Assembly (NCBI RefSeq): GCF_002101785.1
Contig: NZ_LQPJ01000144.1
Span: 1 to 64,000 of the forward strand
From: Mycobacterium palustre
GTDB lineage: Bacteria > Actinomycetota > Actinomycetes > Mycobacteriales > Mycobacteriaceae
Direction of reading: 5' to 3'
DNA length: 64,000 nucleotides
Shown in pieces: positions 17,754 through 26,454 of the stretch. The position numbers were made by a program, and so were the translations under genes. Each line of letters starts with the position of its first letter. The stretch's first letter is position 1. Below the pieces are notes generated by a model that saw only the letters and a program-made list of their open reading frames with translations, was not told the DNA's origin and searched no databases.

Positions 17754-18236
17754 ATGCCCGACCTGCATCCCGATCTCGCGGAGCTCGCCCCCCTGCTGGG
17801 CACCTGGGCCGGTGAGGGTTCGGGGCATTACCCGACGATCGCGCCCTTCGAGTACTCCGAGGAGGTCGTGTTCTCCCACGTGGGCAAGCCGTTTCTGGCC
17901 TACGCGCAAAAGACCAAGTCGGCAGCCGATAACAAACCTTTGCACGCCGAGACGGGATACCTTCGGGTGCCGCGGCCCGGCCATTTGGAGCTGGTCTTGG
18001 CCCACCCGAGCGGCATCACCGAGATCGAGGTCGGCACGTACTCGGTTAGCGGCGACGTCCTCGAGGTCGAGCTGTCCACGAAGGACATCGGGCTGGCGCC
18101 CACCGCCAAAGAGGTGACCGCGCTTGGCCGTTCGCTGCGCATCGACGGCGACGAGCTGTCCTACTCGTTGCGGATGGGGGCGGTGGGACAGCCGCTGCAG
18201 GACCACCTGGCCGCGGTGTTGCACCGGCGGAGCTGA
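17754..18236 (+). CDS. Nitrobindin-type heme beta-barrel protein (Rv2717c-like)
   Basis: Nitrobindins are ten-stranded beta-barrels binding ferric heme with an exposed iron; they scavenge NO and isomerise peroxynitrite. The 160-residue protein carries the family N-terminal LGTWAGEGSGHYPTI motif (GxWxGxG). A C-terminal His lies in LQDHLAAVLHRRS, the region of the axial heme ligand. Size matches M. tuberculosis Rv2717c, a characterised nitrobindin. It is transcribed from its own predicted leaderless promoter and ends five bases from the convergent PhzF-like gene. Confidence 0.9.
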   Translation: MPDLHPDLAELAPLLGTWAGEGSGHYPTIAPFEYSEEVVFSHVGKPFLAYAQKTKSAADNKPLHAETGYLRVPRPGHLELVLAHPSGITEIEVGTYSVSGDVLEVELSTKDIGLAPTAKEVTALGRSLRIDGDELSYSLRMGAVGQPLQDHLAAVLHRRS

Positions 18237-18241
18237 AACCG

Positions 18242-18928
18242 TCAGGCGATCTGGCGCACGCCGTCGTGGACCACGCGCCCGGCCACGCCCACCCAGCCTT
18301 CGGCGTTCCAGGCGGTTTCGATCAGCGATCCCTCGCCCTGCGTGATGCGCAGGTCGCGGCTGAGGAAGTCGGTGATGCGCATCGCCGCCGAGCCCGTCGC
18401 CTCGTCCTCCGGCACGCCCAAATTGGCGGCGAACATCCGCGACCGCAGCGATCCCGCGGACCGGTCGAGCCAGCACCACAGATAGTGCGCGGTGCCCTCG
18501 GGAAAGTCGGCGGGGTCGGCGGCCAAAAGCGCCTCCACCGAATCGAATTCGTGGATGGCCACCTCGGGGGCCCACTCGCAGCGCGCGCTGATCACCGTGC
18601 GGTCGCCGTCGTAGCCGACCTGCACCAGGCCGGCCGGCACCTGCAGCGTCTTGATCGGGCGGCCGTTGTCGCGCAGCCACCACGCCGCGCCGACGCACGG
18701 GTGCCCGGCGAAGGGGAGCTCCGTGCGCGGGGTGTAGATGGTGGCGTGCGCCGTCGCGGAGCCGGCGGCCGGCACGTCGACGAATACCGTTTCGCTGTAA
18801 CCCAATTGGGCGGCCAGCCGCTGCCGGTCGCCCACGTCGACGCCGCCGGCGGACACCACGCCCAGCGGGTTGCCGAAGCCGCCGTCCGGATCGGTGAACA
18901 CCCGCAGCACCGTGACGTCGATACCCAT
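18242..18928 (-). CDS. PhzF-family isomerase-like protein (Rv2716-like)
   Basis: PhzF-type proteins are diaminopimelate-epimerase-fold enzymes that isomerise small metabolites. This 228-residue protein has VLRVFTDPDGGFGNPLGVV at the N-terminus, the catalytic Glu in YSETVFV, ELPFAGHPCVGAAWWL, and ATGSAAMRITDFL near the end. It is shorter than typical PhzF proteins (about 260-300 residues) because the second domain is compressed. The substrate is unknown. Its ATG is three bases from the stop of the upstream hydrolase gene, so the two are co-transcribed. Confidence 0.85.
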   Translation of the reverse strand: MGIDVTVLRVFTDPDGGFGNPLGVVSAGGVDVGDRQRLAAQLGYSETVFVDVPAAGSATAHATIYTPRTELPFAGHPCVGAAWWLRDNGRPIKTLQVPAGLVQVGYDGDRTVISARCEWAPEVAIHEFDSVEALLAADPADFPEGTAHYLWCWLDRSAGSLRSRMFAANLGVPEDEATGSAAMRITDFLSRDLRITQGEGSLIETAWNAEGWVGVAGRVVHDGVRQIA

Positions 18929-18931
18929 GGC

Positions 18932-19963
18932 TCAGGTGGCGCTGCGTTCGTCGGATCCCATGGCGTTCAGCACCGCGACGCGGGTGTCGGCGGGGCCGGT
19001 TACGGCCGTCGCCCCGCCGCCGGTGCGCAGCAATGCGCGCAGGGCGGCCTGGTCGTATTCGGCGGGCTCGGTGCTGTCGATGAAGCGCTGGACGACGTCG
19101 ATGAAGCGGGCGGGGTCGTCGTGGAACGGGAAGTGGCCCGAGCCCTCGAAGATCTCGAGGCGGGAGCCGGGCATCGCCGCGTGCGCCATCCACGCGTGAC
19201 GGACCGGGACCACCGCATCCTTTGTGCCCCAGACGATTTGAACCGGGATGGCCTCGGTCAAATAACATCGGTCCAGCATGGTCACCATCTGGCCGCGCCA
19301 GTCCACCACCGCCCGCAGGGTCCGGCTGAACGCCGCCGAGGCCGTCGGCTCGGGCAGGTCGCGCAGGATGCGCAGCACGTTGGGCAAATCGCGGCCCAGG
19401 CCCGTCGACCCGATCGCCAGGCCGGCCACCCGGCCGGCCAGCTGAACCGCCGGCAGCACCAAAGGCAGCCGCAGCAACGCCAGGGCTTCGCTGCCCATCG
19501 GCAGCGACGCCACCCGGAAGGCCATGTTGACGTCCTTGGTGACGCCGCCGGTGGCGACGAGGATGAGCCGTTCGACCAGATGCGGGAACTGGTAGGCGAA
19601 TTGCATCGCCACCCCGCCGCCCAGCGAATGGCCGATGATGGTGACCCGCTCGATGTCGAGCACGGACAGCAGGTCGCGCATCCCGTTGGCGTACGCGGCC
19701 ACCGAGTAGTCGGCGCGGGGTTTGTCGGACCTGCCGTGGCCGAGCAGATCGGGGGCGATGACGGTGAACCGCTGCGCGAGCTTGGCCTGCACCGTGTTCC
19801 AGGTGGTGGAGTTGTCCCCGATGCCGTGGATCAGCAGGATCGCCGGCCCGGAACCGGCGATGCGGTAGGCCCGCCGGTAGCCGTGGATGGTGCGGAACTC
19901 CAGCGTGGGCGCCGTGACCTCACGCACCGGGCGCAGATTGCTCTTGCGCTTCCGCTCGGTCAT
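18932..19963 (-). CDS. Alpha/beta hydrolase (Rv2715-like)
   Basis: The 343-residue protein has the alpha/beta-hydrolase oxyanion segment LLIHGIGDNSTTW, the nucleophile elbow GHSLGGG (Ser as catalytic nucleophile), a late Asp region (VWGTKDAVVP) and the catalytic His in EGSGHFPFHDDP. Physiological substrate is unknown. ATG 19963 is chosen because it gives nearly the length of M. tuberculosis Rv2715 and is preceded by GGTTGGCGAG. A GTG at 20032, abutting the upstream stop, is possible. It sits between the PAC2 and PhzF-like genes in one leftward run. Confidence 0.88.
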   Translation of the reverse strand: MTERKRKSNLRPVREVTAPTLEFRTIHGYRRAYRIAGSGPAILLIHGIGDNSTTWNTVQAKLAQRFTVIAPDLLGHGRSDKPRADYSVAAYANGMRDLLSVLDIERVTIIGHSLGGGVAMQFAYQFPHLVERLILVATGGVTKDVNMAFRVASLPMGSEALALLRLPLVLPAVQLAGRVAGLAIGSTGLGRDLPNVLRILRDLPEPTASAAFSRTLRAVVDWRGQMVTMLDRCYLTEAIPVQIVWGTKDAVVPVRHAWMAHAAMPGSRLEIFEGSGHFPFHDDPARFIDVVQRFIDSTEPAEYDQAALRALLRTGGGATAVTGPADTRVAVLNAMGSDERSAT

Positions 19964-20032
19964 CTCGCCAACCTTGGTGTCGGGCCAAGCTTGGGGCTTG
20001 GGGGAGTGAATCTCAAAGGCGCTGTGGGACAC

Positions 20033-21007
20033 TCACGCCTGGTCGTCGTCGTCGACCTTCTTCTCTGCCTGTTGGGCAAGGAATCGTTCGAACTCGGCGC
20101 CAAGCTCGTCGCCGCTAGGCAGATCCCCGTCGCGAGTTAGTAACGACCTGTTCTCCTGAGCGTCGATGAACGCATCGTACTGACGCTCGAGCGCGGCCAC
20201 CACTTGAGCGACCTCGGCGCTCGCCCGGACCTGCTCGTCGATTTTGGCTCGGATCTCGGCCGCCGCTTCGGTCAACGCCGACAACGGCAGTTCCAGCGAT
20301 CCGCTCTTGGCCACCTGCTCGAGCAGGGCCTGGGCGGCGGCGGGGTAGTCGGTCTGGGTCAAGTAGTGCGGGACGTGCACGGTGAACCCGACCACCTCGT
20401 GGCCGTGCTGGGCCATCCGGTACTCCAGCAGGTTGGACGCGCTGCCGGGGACCTGGATCTCGGAGATCCACGGCTGGAAGTCGGCGATCAGTTCCTTGTT
20501 GTTGGAGTGCGCGGTCAGCGTGATGGGGCGGGTGTGCGGGACGGCCATCGGGACCGTGCCCAGGCCGATGGTCCGCCGCACCCCCAGGTGCTCGGCCAGC
20601 AGCCGCACCGCGGTGATGAAGCGCTCCCACTTGAGGTCCGGTTCCATGCCGGCCAGCAGCAAAAACGGCGTGCCGACGCTGTCACGCAGCGCGTACAGGC
20701 TCAGCTCGGGGTCGTCGTAGTTGGTGAAGTGGTCGGTCCTGAAGGTCATCAGCGGCCGCCGCGAGCGGTAATCGAGCAACTCGTCGATGGCGAACGACGC
20801 GACCAGCTCGGTGTCCAGCGCGGCCTTGAGGTGGGTGGCGGCCAGGCGGATGGCGTGGCCCGCGTCCGAGAAGCCCTCGAGGGCGTGCACCAAGACCGGG
20901 CCCTGGCCGTCGGCCGTCGACAACTGGGGCGCCGGAAACTCCAGCTCGTAGATGCCGAACTGTCCCGGCAGGTCGTGCGCGTCGTCTGGGTGTTGATGGC
21001 GGGCCAT
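20033..21007 (-). CDS. PAC2-family protein (Rv2714-like)
   Basis: PAC2 proteins are related to proteasome assembly chaperone 2. The actinobacterial members have a nucleoside-phosphorylase-like fold and unknown activity. This 324-residue protein has the conserved LVHALEGFSDAGHAIRLAA opening, FLLLAGMEPDLKWERF, GVRRTIGLGTVPMAVPHTR, and a C-terminal helical Glu/Ala-rich tail. Length equals M. tuberculosis Rv2714. ATG 21007 follows an AGGGAGGAG ribosome binding site. It is the first gene of a leftward three-gene run. Confidence 0.9.
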   Translation of the reverse strand: MARHQHPDDAHDLPGQFGIYELEFPAPQLSTADGQGPVLVHALEGFSDAGHAIRLAATHLKAALDTELVASFAIDELLDYRSRRPLMTFRTDHFTNYDDPELSLYALRDSVGTPFLLLAGMEPDLKWERFITAVRLLAEHLGVRRTIGLGTVPMAVPHTRPITLTAHSNNKELIADFQPWISEIQVPGSASNLLEYRMAQHGHEVVGFTVHVPHYLTQTDYPAAAQALLEQVAKSGSLELPLSALTEAAAEIRAKIDEQVRASAEVAQVVAALERQYDAFIDAQENRSLLTRDGDLPSGDELGAEFERFLAQQAEKKVDDDDQA

Positions 21008-21174
21008 GGAACTCCTCCCTTCGAGGTCTCTCCAGGGTGCCCTGGCAAGTGTCGCGCGAATCAGTCGGGCACCCATTATGAAACAGCAATGCGCGTCCGC
21101 TTTTATGTTCGAAACGCGGCGCCGACGCGTGGGATTCCGCCTGTCCCACCCTGGTCAGGCATGATGGACACCAA

Positions 21175-22002
21175 ATGCGCATCGGGATCGTGTTGCTGTC
21201 CTCGGGGGTCGGCGTTGCGACTTTGCTGACGTCGTGCATCCGGCCCGCCGACCCCTCCGCGCGCCCCACCATCACCGCTCCGGTGGCGACCGGGCCGGTG
21301 GTCCAGCGCCTCAGCCAGCCCCAGCAGAAGGCGGTCGCGGGCCCCGTGGACCCGGACCGGCGCGTCGGCGCGATCTTCATCAACGACGGCCCGCTGCACG
21401 TCTGCACCGGCGCGGTGGTGCACTCGACGACCGGAAACCTGGTGATGACGGCCGCACACTGCCTGGCCGGGGCCGCCAAGCTGGTCTTCGTCCCGGGATT
21501 CGCCGGTGACGCCGCCCCCGCCCCGGCCGACACCTGGAAGGCCGACGCGGTCTACCTCGACCAGCGCTGGACCGCCGGCAAGGACCCGCACGCCGACTAC
21601 GCGATCGCGCGGGTCAGCAACGACGCCGGCGTTTCGGTCGAGTCACACGTCGGCCTGGCCCTGACCCTGGGCACCGCGCCCCCTCCGGGCAGCCACGTCA
21701 CGGTGATGGGCTATCCGGCCGGCGTCGGCGGCTCGCCCATCGGCTGCCAGGCCAGCACGTCGGTCAACGACGCCGGGTTCCCGTCGTTTCCGTGCGAGGG
21801 CCTGGTGGACGGCACCAGCGGCGCGCCCTGGGTCAGCGGCACCACGCTGACGGGCCTGATCGGCGGTTTCGAGCGCGGGGGCTGCGCCACGAACGTGTCC
21901 TACTCGGCGCCGTTCGACGCCCAGACCGCCCAACTGCTGGCCCGGGCCGAGGCCGGTGGCCCCGGCGACCCCATCCCCAACGACCTCGACGACAGCTGCT
22001 GA
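21175..22002 (+). CDS. Secreted trypsin-like serine protease, predicted lipoprotein
   Basis: The 275-residue protein starts with a short hydrophobic signal peptide and a lipobox ending LLTSC, so Cys21 is the predicted lipidated residue. The mature part has the chymotrypsin-fold triad: His95 in MTAAHC, Asp141 in DYAIAR and Ser215 in DGTSGAPW. Cysteine pairs in AAHC/HVCTG and SFPC/GGCATN suggest disulfides outside the membrane. I know of no counterpart at this locus in M. tuberculosis, so it looks like an accessory insertion between the PAC2 and sthA genes. It abuts the convergent sthA gene with no gap (TGA-TCA). Confidence 0.85.
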   Translation: MRIGIVLLSSGVGVATLLTSCIRPADPSARPTITAPVATGPVVQRLSQPQQKAVAGPVDPDRRVGAIFINDGPLHVCTGAVVHSTTGNLVMTAAHCLAGAAKLVFVPGFAGDAAPAPADTWKADAVYLDQRWTAGKDPHADYAIARVSNDAGVSVESHVGLALTLGTAPPPGSHVTVMGYPAGVGGSPIGCQASTSVNDAGFPSFPCEGLVDGTSGAPWVSGTTLTGLIGGFERGGCATNVSYSAPFDAQTAQLLARAEAGGPGDPIPNDLDDSC

Positions 22003-23409
22003 TCAGCGGCGGAACTGGCTGAGCGCGCGCATCTTGTTCGTGACGTCCAGCGCGGCGACCTTGTAGGCCTCGGAGAACGTCGGATAGTTGAACACCGCGT
22101 CGACCAGGTAGTCGATGGTGCCGCCGCAGCCCATCACGGCCTGCCCGATGTGCACCATCTCGGTGGCGCTGGTGCCGAAGATGTGCACGCCCAGCAGCTT
22201 GCGGTCCTCGGTGGACACCAGCAGCTTGAGCATGCCGTAGGAGTCGCCGGCGATCTGGCCGCGGGCCAGCTCCTTGTAGCGCGCCACGCCAACCTCGTAG
22301 GGGACGGCGTTCTTGGTCAGCTCCACCTCGGTGGCCCCGACGTAGGAGATCTCGGGGATCGAGTAGATGCCGATCGGCTGCAGGTCGGTCATGCCGACGG
22401 TCGGTTCCCCGAACGCGTGGTACGCGGCCAGCCGCCCCTGCTCCATCGAGGTGGCGGCCAGCGCCGGGAAGCCGATCACGTCGCCGACGGCGTAGATGTG
22501 TTCCACCTTGGTCTGAAACGTCGAGTCGACCCAGATGCGCCCGCGCCCCTCGACCTCGAGGCCGGCGTTGTGCAGGTCGAGGTGGTCGGTCTGGCCCTGG
22601 CGGCCCGCGGAGTACATGACCGTCTCGGCGGGGATTTGTTTGCCGCTGGCCAGGGTGGTGACGGTGCCCGCTGAGCCGACGTCGACGGCGGTCACCTCCT
22701 CGCCGAAGCGGAACGTCACCGCCAGGTCGCGCAGGTGGAACTTCAGCGCCTCGACCACCTCGGGGTCGCAGAACTCCAGCATGTCGTCGCGCTTTTCCAC
22801 GACGGTCACCTTGGTGCCCAGCGCGGCGAACATCGACGCGTATTCGATGCCGATCACGCCCGCGCCGACCACGACCATCGAGGCCGGCAGCGACTTGAGG
22901 TCGAGAATGCCGTCGGAGTCGAGCACCCGCTCCTCGTCGAACTCGACGCCCGACGGCCGCGCCGGCCGGGTGCCGGTGGCGATGACGATGTATTCCCCGC
23001 TGACCGTGGTCAGCTCCCGGCGGCCCGGGTCCTCGATGACGATGGTGTGCGGGTCGACGAAGCGGCCGTGGCCGACCAGCAGGTCGATCCGGTTGCGCAT
23101 CAGCTGGTTGCGCACCACGTCGATCTCCTTGCCGATCACGTGCTGGGTCCGGGCCAGCAGGTCGGCGGGGGTGATCCGGTCCTTCACCCGGTAGCTGGCG
23201 CCGTAGAGCTCGCGCTGGTTCATCCCGGTGAGGTAAAGCACCGCCTCGCGCAACGTCTTCGACGGGATCGTGCCGGTGTTGACGCACACCCCGCCGAGCA
23301 TGCGGCCGCGCTCGATGATGGCGACGGACTTGCCGAGCTTGGCCGAGGCGATCGCCGCCTTCTGGCCGCCCGGCCCCGAACCGATGACGACGATGTCGTA
23401 CTCCTGCAT
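22003..23409 (-). CDS. sthA: Soluble pyridine nucleotide transhydrogenase
   Basis: SthA is a cytoplasmic flavoprotein that exchanges reducing equivalents between NADPH and NAD. The 468-residue protein has the FAD GxGxxG motif in VVIGSGPGGQKAA, a second nucleotide motif VVGAGVIGIEYASM, and the FAD-binding YAVGDVIGFP near residue 300. In the redox-site position it has GGVCVNTGTIPSK: only one cysteine remains, as expected for transhydrogenases rather than dihydrolipoamide dehydrogenases. ATG 23409 gives the same length as M. tuberculosis SthA. A TATCGT -10 element seven bases before ATG 23418 suggests that a leaderless start three residues earlier is possible. Confidence 0.94.
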   Translation of the reverse strand: MQEYDIVVIGSGPGGQKAAIASAKLGKSVAIIERGRMLGGVCVNTGTIPSKTLREAVLYLTGMNQRELYGASYRVKDRITPADLLARTQHVIGKEIDVVRNQLMRNRIDLLVGHGRFVDPHTIVIEDPGRRELTTVSGEYIVIATGTRPARPSGVEFDEERVLDSDGILDLKSLPASMVVVGAGVIGIEYASMFAALGTKVTVVEKRDDMLEFCDPEVVEALKFHLRDLAVTFRFGEEVTAVDVGSAGTVTTLASGKQIPAETVMYSAGRQGQTDHLDLHNAGLEVEGRGRIWVDSTFQTKVEHIYAVGDVIGFPALAATSMEQGRLAAYHAFGEPTVGMTDLQPIGIYSIPEISYVGATEVELTKNAVPYEVGVARYKELARGQIAGDSYGMLKLLVSTEDRKLLGVHIFGTSATEMVHIGQAVMGCGGTIDYLVDAVFNYPTFSEAYKVAALDVTNKMRALSQFRR

Positions 23410-23425
23410 CGAACCCATGGGATAG

Positions 23426-23431
23426 ACGATA
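23426..23431 (-). promoter_or_regulatory. sthA -10 element
   Basis: On the minus strand TATCGT is followed by seven bases and an ATG at 23418, three codons upstream of the conserved start. The spacing fits leaderless transcription. Confidence 0.5.
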
Positions 23432-23523
23432 AGGCCCACAGTCCAGACTTTCTCCACAGACGAGTGGCTCGATCCCGTTGCGCGAGCGCCTCTTGACGGG
23501 GCCCGCCGTCAGCGTGGGTGCTC

Positions 23524-24582
23524 ATGACGACGCATCGACGAGATTTCGACCTCAACCGCCCCGGAGCGCTGATCGCCGCGCTACCGGCCGTTCTCGGCTT
23601 CGTACCGGAAAATTCATTGGTCCTCGCCTCGGTGGACGACGGCGCGCTGGGATCGGTGCTGCGAATCGACCTGTCCGAGGACATGGACGAGCAGCTGGGG
23701 CACCTGGCGGCCGTCGCCGCCGCGGCCCGGCCCCAGGCCGCGATCGCGGTGATCGTGGACGCCGAGGGCGCCGGCTGTCCCGGGTGCAACGAGGAATACC
23801 GGCAGCTGTGCGGCACGCTCGCAGAATCATTGGCGCGCAACGGCATTGAGCTGTGGGCGGCCCACGTGGTCGATCGGGTGGCCCTGGGCGGGCGCTGGCA
23901 TTGCGTCGACGGCTGCGGTTCCGGCGGGCCGGTGGAGGACCCGTGCGCCTCGCCGTTGGCCGCCGCGGCGGTGCTGGACGGCCGGCGGCTCTACGCGCGC
24001 CGCGCCGACCTGCAGGCCGTCATCGCGGTCGAGGATCCGGTGCACAGCGCCGCGCTGGGCGACGTGGTCAAAAAGCAGGCCGCGGCGCGGGAGGCGGCGC
24101 CGGGCGCCGATCTCGTGCGGCGCCGGCGCCGCGACGTGCGGAACGCGATGGCCGCCGCCGCGCAAGTCGCCCGCGGCCAGACGTTGTCCGACGGCGAGCT
24201 GGCGGAGCTGGCCTGCGCCCTGAGCGACGTGGAGGTGCGCGACACGCTGTACGCGCTGGCCGTCGGGGACCGCGCCGGCGACGCCGAGTCGCTGTGGGCG
24301 CTGTTGGCGCGCACCCTGCCGCCGCCGTGGCGGGTGGAGGCGTTGGCGTTGCTCGCGTTCTGCGCCTACGCCCGCGGCGACGGCCCGCTCGCCGGGGTGT
24401 CGCTGGACGCCGCGCTGCGGTGCGACCCCGACCATCGGATGGCGGGCATGCTGGACCGCGCGTTGCAGTCCGGTTTGCGGCCCGAGCGCATCCGCGATCT
24501 CGCGGTCACCGGCTATCGCCTGGCCAGGCGACTGGGGGTGCGGCTGCCGCCGCGACGGGCGTTCGGCCGCCGGGCGGGGTAG
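23524..24582 (+). CDS. DUF4192 protein (Rv2712c-like)
   Basis: The 352-residue soluble protein opens with LNRPGALIAALPAVLGFVPENSLVL, the DUF4192 hallmark (GALIAALPALLGF..P..SLVL). An alpha/beta domain is followed by a helical C-terminal region in which WALLARTLPPPWRVEALALLAFCAYARGDG is typical. Two cysteine pairs (CPGC near residue 81 and CVDGC near 130) may bind metal or form a disulfide. Function is unknown. The length equals M. tuberculosis Rv2712c. It is divergent from sthA and convergent with ideR, 14 bases away. Confidence 0.88.
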   Translation: MTTHRRDFDLNRPGALIAALPAVLGFVPENSLVLASVDDGALGSVLRIDLSEDMDEQLGHLAAVAAAARPQAAIAVIVDAEGAGCPGCNEEYRQLCGTLAESLARNGIELWAAHVVDRVALGGRWHCVDGCGSGGPVEDPCASPLAAAAVLDGRRLYARRADLQAVIAVEDPVHSAALGDVVKKQAAAREAAPGADLVRRRRRDVRNAMAAAAQVARGQTLSDGELAELACALSDVEVRDTLYALAVGDRAGDAESLWALLARTLPPPWRVEALALLAFCAYARGDGPLAGVSLDAALRCDPDHRMAGMLDRALQSGLRPERIRDLAVTGYRLARRLGVRLPPRRAFGRRAG

Positions 24583-24596
24583 GGGGGCGAAGCGGC

Positions 24597-25286
24597 TCAG
24601 ACCTTTTCGACCTTGACGGCGTGCGCCATCGCGTGCGGGAGGGTGACGTTCTCGTGGCCCGGGATGAGGATGGTCACCCCGGCGGGCCCGGTCTCGACGG
24701 TCACGCGCGCGTTGGGCACCACGCCGGCGTCCTTGAGCCTGCTGATCAGATCGATGTTGCCCTGGACGTGTTCGGTGAGCTGGCGCACCACCACCGCCAC
24801 CGGCGACCCCGCGGGCAGCTCGGTCAGCCGCACCAGGTTGGCGTCCTCGGCGCCGAACTCCGGGCCCACGCCCAGGTCCAACAGGCCGGGGATCGGATTC
24901 CCGAACGGCGAGGTGGTGGGGTGGTTGAGCACCTTGACGAGCCGGCGTTCGACGTCCTCGCTCATCACGTGCTCCCAGCGGCACGCCTCGGCGTGCACTT
25001 CCTCCCATGGCAGGCCGATGACGTCGACGAGCAGACGTTCGGCGAGGCGGTGCTTGCGCATCACGGAGACGGCCAGTGCGCGGCCCTTGTCGGTGAGCTC
25101 GAGGTGGCGGTCGCCGGCGACGTGGAGCAGGCCGTCGCGCTCCATGCGGGACACGGTCTGGCTGACGGTGGGGCCGCTCTGGTCGAGGCGCTCCGCGATC
25201 CGGGCACGCAGCGGCGTCACGCCCTCTTCCTCGAGGTCGTAGATGGTCCGCAGGTACATCTCGGTGGTATCAACCAGGTCGTTCAT
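24597..25286 (-). CDS. ideR: Iron-dependent regulator IdeR
   Basis: IdeR is the DtxR-family iron sensor that represses siderophore genes and activates iron storage. The 229-residue protein has the winged helix (RIAERLDQSGPTVSQTVSRM) and both metal sites intact. His79, Glu83 and His98 form the ancillary site; Met10, Cys102, Glu105 and His106 form the primary site. The C-terminal SH3-like domain is present. A TAGACT -10 element at 25309-25314 and a GGAGGG ribosome binding site precede the ATG. It is downstream of sigB and separated from it by a strong hairpin. Confidence 0.98.
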   Translation of the reverse strand: MNDLVDTTEMYLRTIYDLEEEGVTPLRARIAERLDQSGPTVSQTVSRMERDGLLHVAGDRHLELTDKGRALAVSVMRKHRLAERLLVDVIGLPWEEVHAEACRWEHVMSEDVERRLVKVLNHPTTSPFGNPIPGLLDLGVGPEFGAEDANLVRLTELPAGSPVAVVVRQLTEHVQGNIDLISRLKDAGVVPNARVTVETGPAGVTILIPGHENVTLPHAMAHAVKVEKV

Positions 25287-25308
25287 TCAGCACCCTCCGT
25301 TGACCCCG

Positions 25309-25314
25309 AGTCTA
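25309..25314 (-). promoter_or_regulatory. ideR -10 element
   Basis: TAGACT on the minus strand lies 22 bases before the ideR ATG, with GGAGGG (25293-25298) between them. This gives ideR its own short-leader transcript downstream of the sigB terminator hairpin. Confidence 0.5.
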
Positions 25315-25358
25315 CTTCGCCAGCTGCGTGAATGGGTGTAACGCTGCCTAGGCAAGCA

Positions 25359-25388
25359 GTATGCCCGCCGCTGACGCGGCGGGCATAC
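25359..25388. terminator. Strong hairpin between sigB and ideR
   Basis: GTATGCCCGCCGC (25359-25371) pairs perfectly with GCGGCGGGCATAC (25376-25388) across a TGAC loop. The stem can be extended by flanking GCAAG/CTTGC after a bulge. There is no T run, as is usual for mycobacterial terminators. It lies 43 bases after the sigB stop. Confidence 0.8.
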
Positions 25389-25431
25389 CGTCTTGCTACT
25401 GGCTTTGTCTGCCGATGGCTCCGTGGAGAAC

Positions 25432-26391
25432 CTAGCTGGCGTACGACCGCAGCCGGTCGGCGCGCTCGCCGTTGCGCAGCTTGGACATCACGTCGCGCTC
25501 GATCTGGCGGACCCGCTCGCGGGACAGGCCGAACAGCTTGCCGATCTGGTCCAGGGTGCGGGGCTGGCCGTCGTCGAGGCCGAAGCGCAACCGGATCACC
25601 TGGTGCTCCCGCTCGTCGAGAGTGGCCAGCACGCTGCGGATGTCGGTGTGCAGCAGCTCGGCGATCACCGCGTTCTCCGCCGACATCGCCTCGGCGTCCT
25701 CGATGAAGTCACCCAGCGGGGCTTCCTCTTCGGAACCGACGGGCATGTCCAGGCTCACCGGGTCGCGGCTGTGCTCCAACAGGTCGTTGATCTTTTCGAC
25801 CGGGATGCCGGACTCGGCGGCCAGTTCCTCGTCGGTGGCCTCGCGCCCGAGGTTCTGGTGCATCTCCCGCTTGATCCGGGCCAGCTTGTTCACCTGCTCC
25901 ACCAAATGGACCGGCAGGCGGATGGTGCGGCTCTGGTCGGCCATGCCGCGGGTGATGGCCTGGCGGATCCACCACGTGGCGTAGGTGGAGAACTTGAAAC
26001 CCTTTGTGTAGTCGAACTTCTCCATCGCGCGGATCAGCCCGAGGTTGCCCTCCTGGATCAGGTCCAGCAGCGGCATCCCGCGGCCCGTGTAGCGCTTGGC
26101 CAGCGACACCACCAGACGCAGGTTCGCTTCGAGCAGGTGACGGCGCGCCTCCTCGCCATCGCGCACTACGGCCTCGAGATCGCGTTTGCGGTTCTCGCCG
26201 AGGCGCTTACGAGTTTCCAGCAGATGCTCGGCATACAGTCCCGCTTCGATGCGCTTGGCCAGTTCGACTTCGCCTGCCGCGTTGAGCAACGCCGTCTTAC
26301 CAATGCCATTGAGATATACGCGCACTAGGTCCGCTGCGGGGCTTTGGGCATCTAGATCGCTGTCAAACCTGCTTGTGGTGGCATTCGCCAT
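25432..26391 (-). CDS. sigB: Principal-like stress sigma factor SigB
   Basis: SigB is a group-2 sigma factor for general stress and stationary phase. The 319-residue protein has region 1.2/2 (ADLVRVYLNGIGKTALLNA, GNLGLIRAMEKFDYTKGFKFSTYATWW), region 3, and region 4 ending RERVRQIERDVMSKLR. It lacks the long N-terminal extension of SigA. ATG 26391 is selected because a GGGAGGT ribosome binding site precedes it. A predicted ECF-type promoter also begins only about 38 bases upstream, which excludes the longer in-frame starts. Control by extracytoplasmic sigma factors is indicated by that promoter. Confidence 0.97.
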   Translation of the reverse strand: MANATTSRFDSDLDAQSPAADLVRVYLNGIGKTALLNAAGEVELAKRIEAGLYAEHLLETRKRLGENRKRDLEAVVRDGEEARRHLLEANLRLVVSLAKRYTGRGMPLLDLIQEGNLGLIRAMEKFDYTKGFKFSTYATWWIRQAITRGMADQSRTIRLPVHLVEQVNKLARIKREMHQNLGREATDEELAAESGIPVEKINDLLEHSRDPVSLDMPVGSEEEAPLGDFIEDAEAMSAENAVIAELLHTDIRSVLATLDEREHQVIRLRFGLDDGQPRTLDQIGKLFGLSRERVRQIERDVMSKLRNGERADRLRSYAS

Positions 26392-26419
26392 AGCGACCTC
26401 CCGTTTGGCTTGTACTGTC

Positions 26420-26436
26420 ATGTCGTCTAACGACAT
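26420..26436. promoter_or_regulatory. Palindrome over sigB -10
   Basis: ATGTCGT-CTA-ACGACAT is a perfect 7-3-7 inverted repeat. It covers the -10 GTT of the predicted sigB promoter and the probable transcription start. It may be an operator for a repressor or a response regulator; the binder is unknown. Confidence 0.55.
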
Positions 26437-26454
26437 ATCCGCCTTGGGAGTTCC
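26429..26454 (-). promoter_or_regulatory. sigB promoter of SigE/SigH type
   Basis: On the minus strand GGAAC (26454-26450) is followed by exactly 18 bases and GTT (26431-26429). This matches the GGAAC-N18-GTT pattern of mycobacterial ECF promoters read by SigE/SigH/SigL. The sigB ATG is 38 bases further on. ECF control of sigB is known in M. tuberculosis. Confidence 0.75.
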
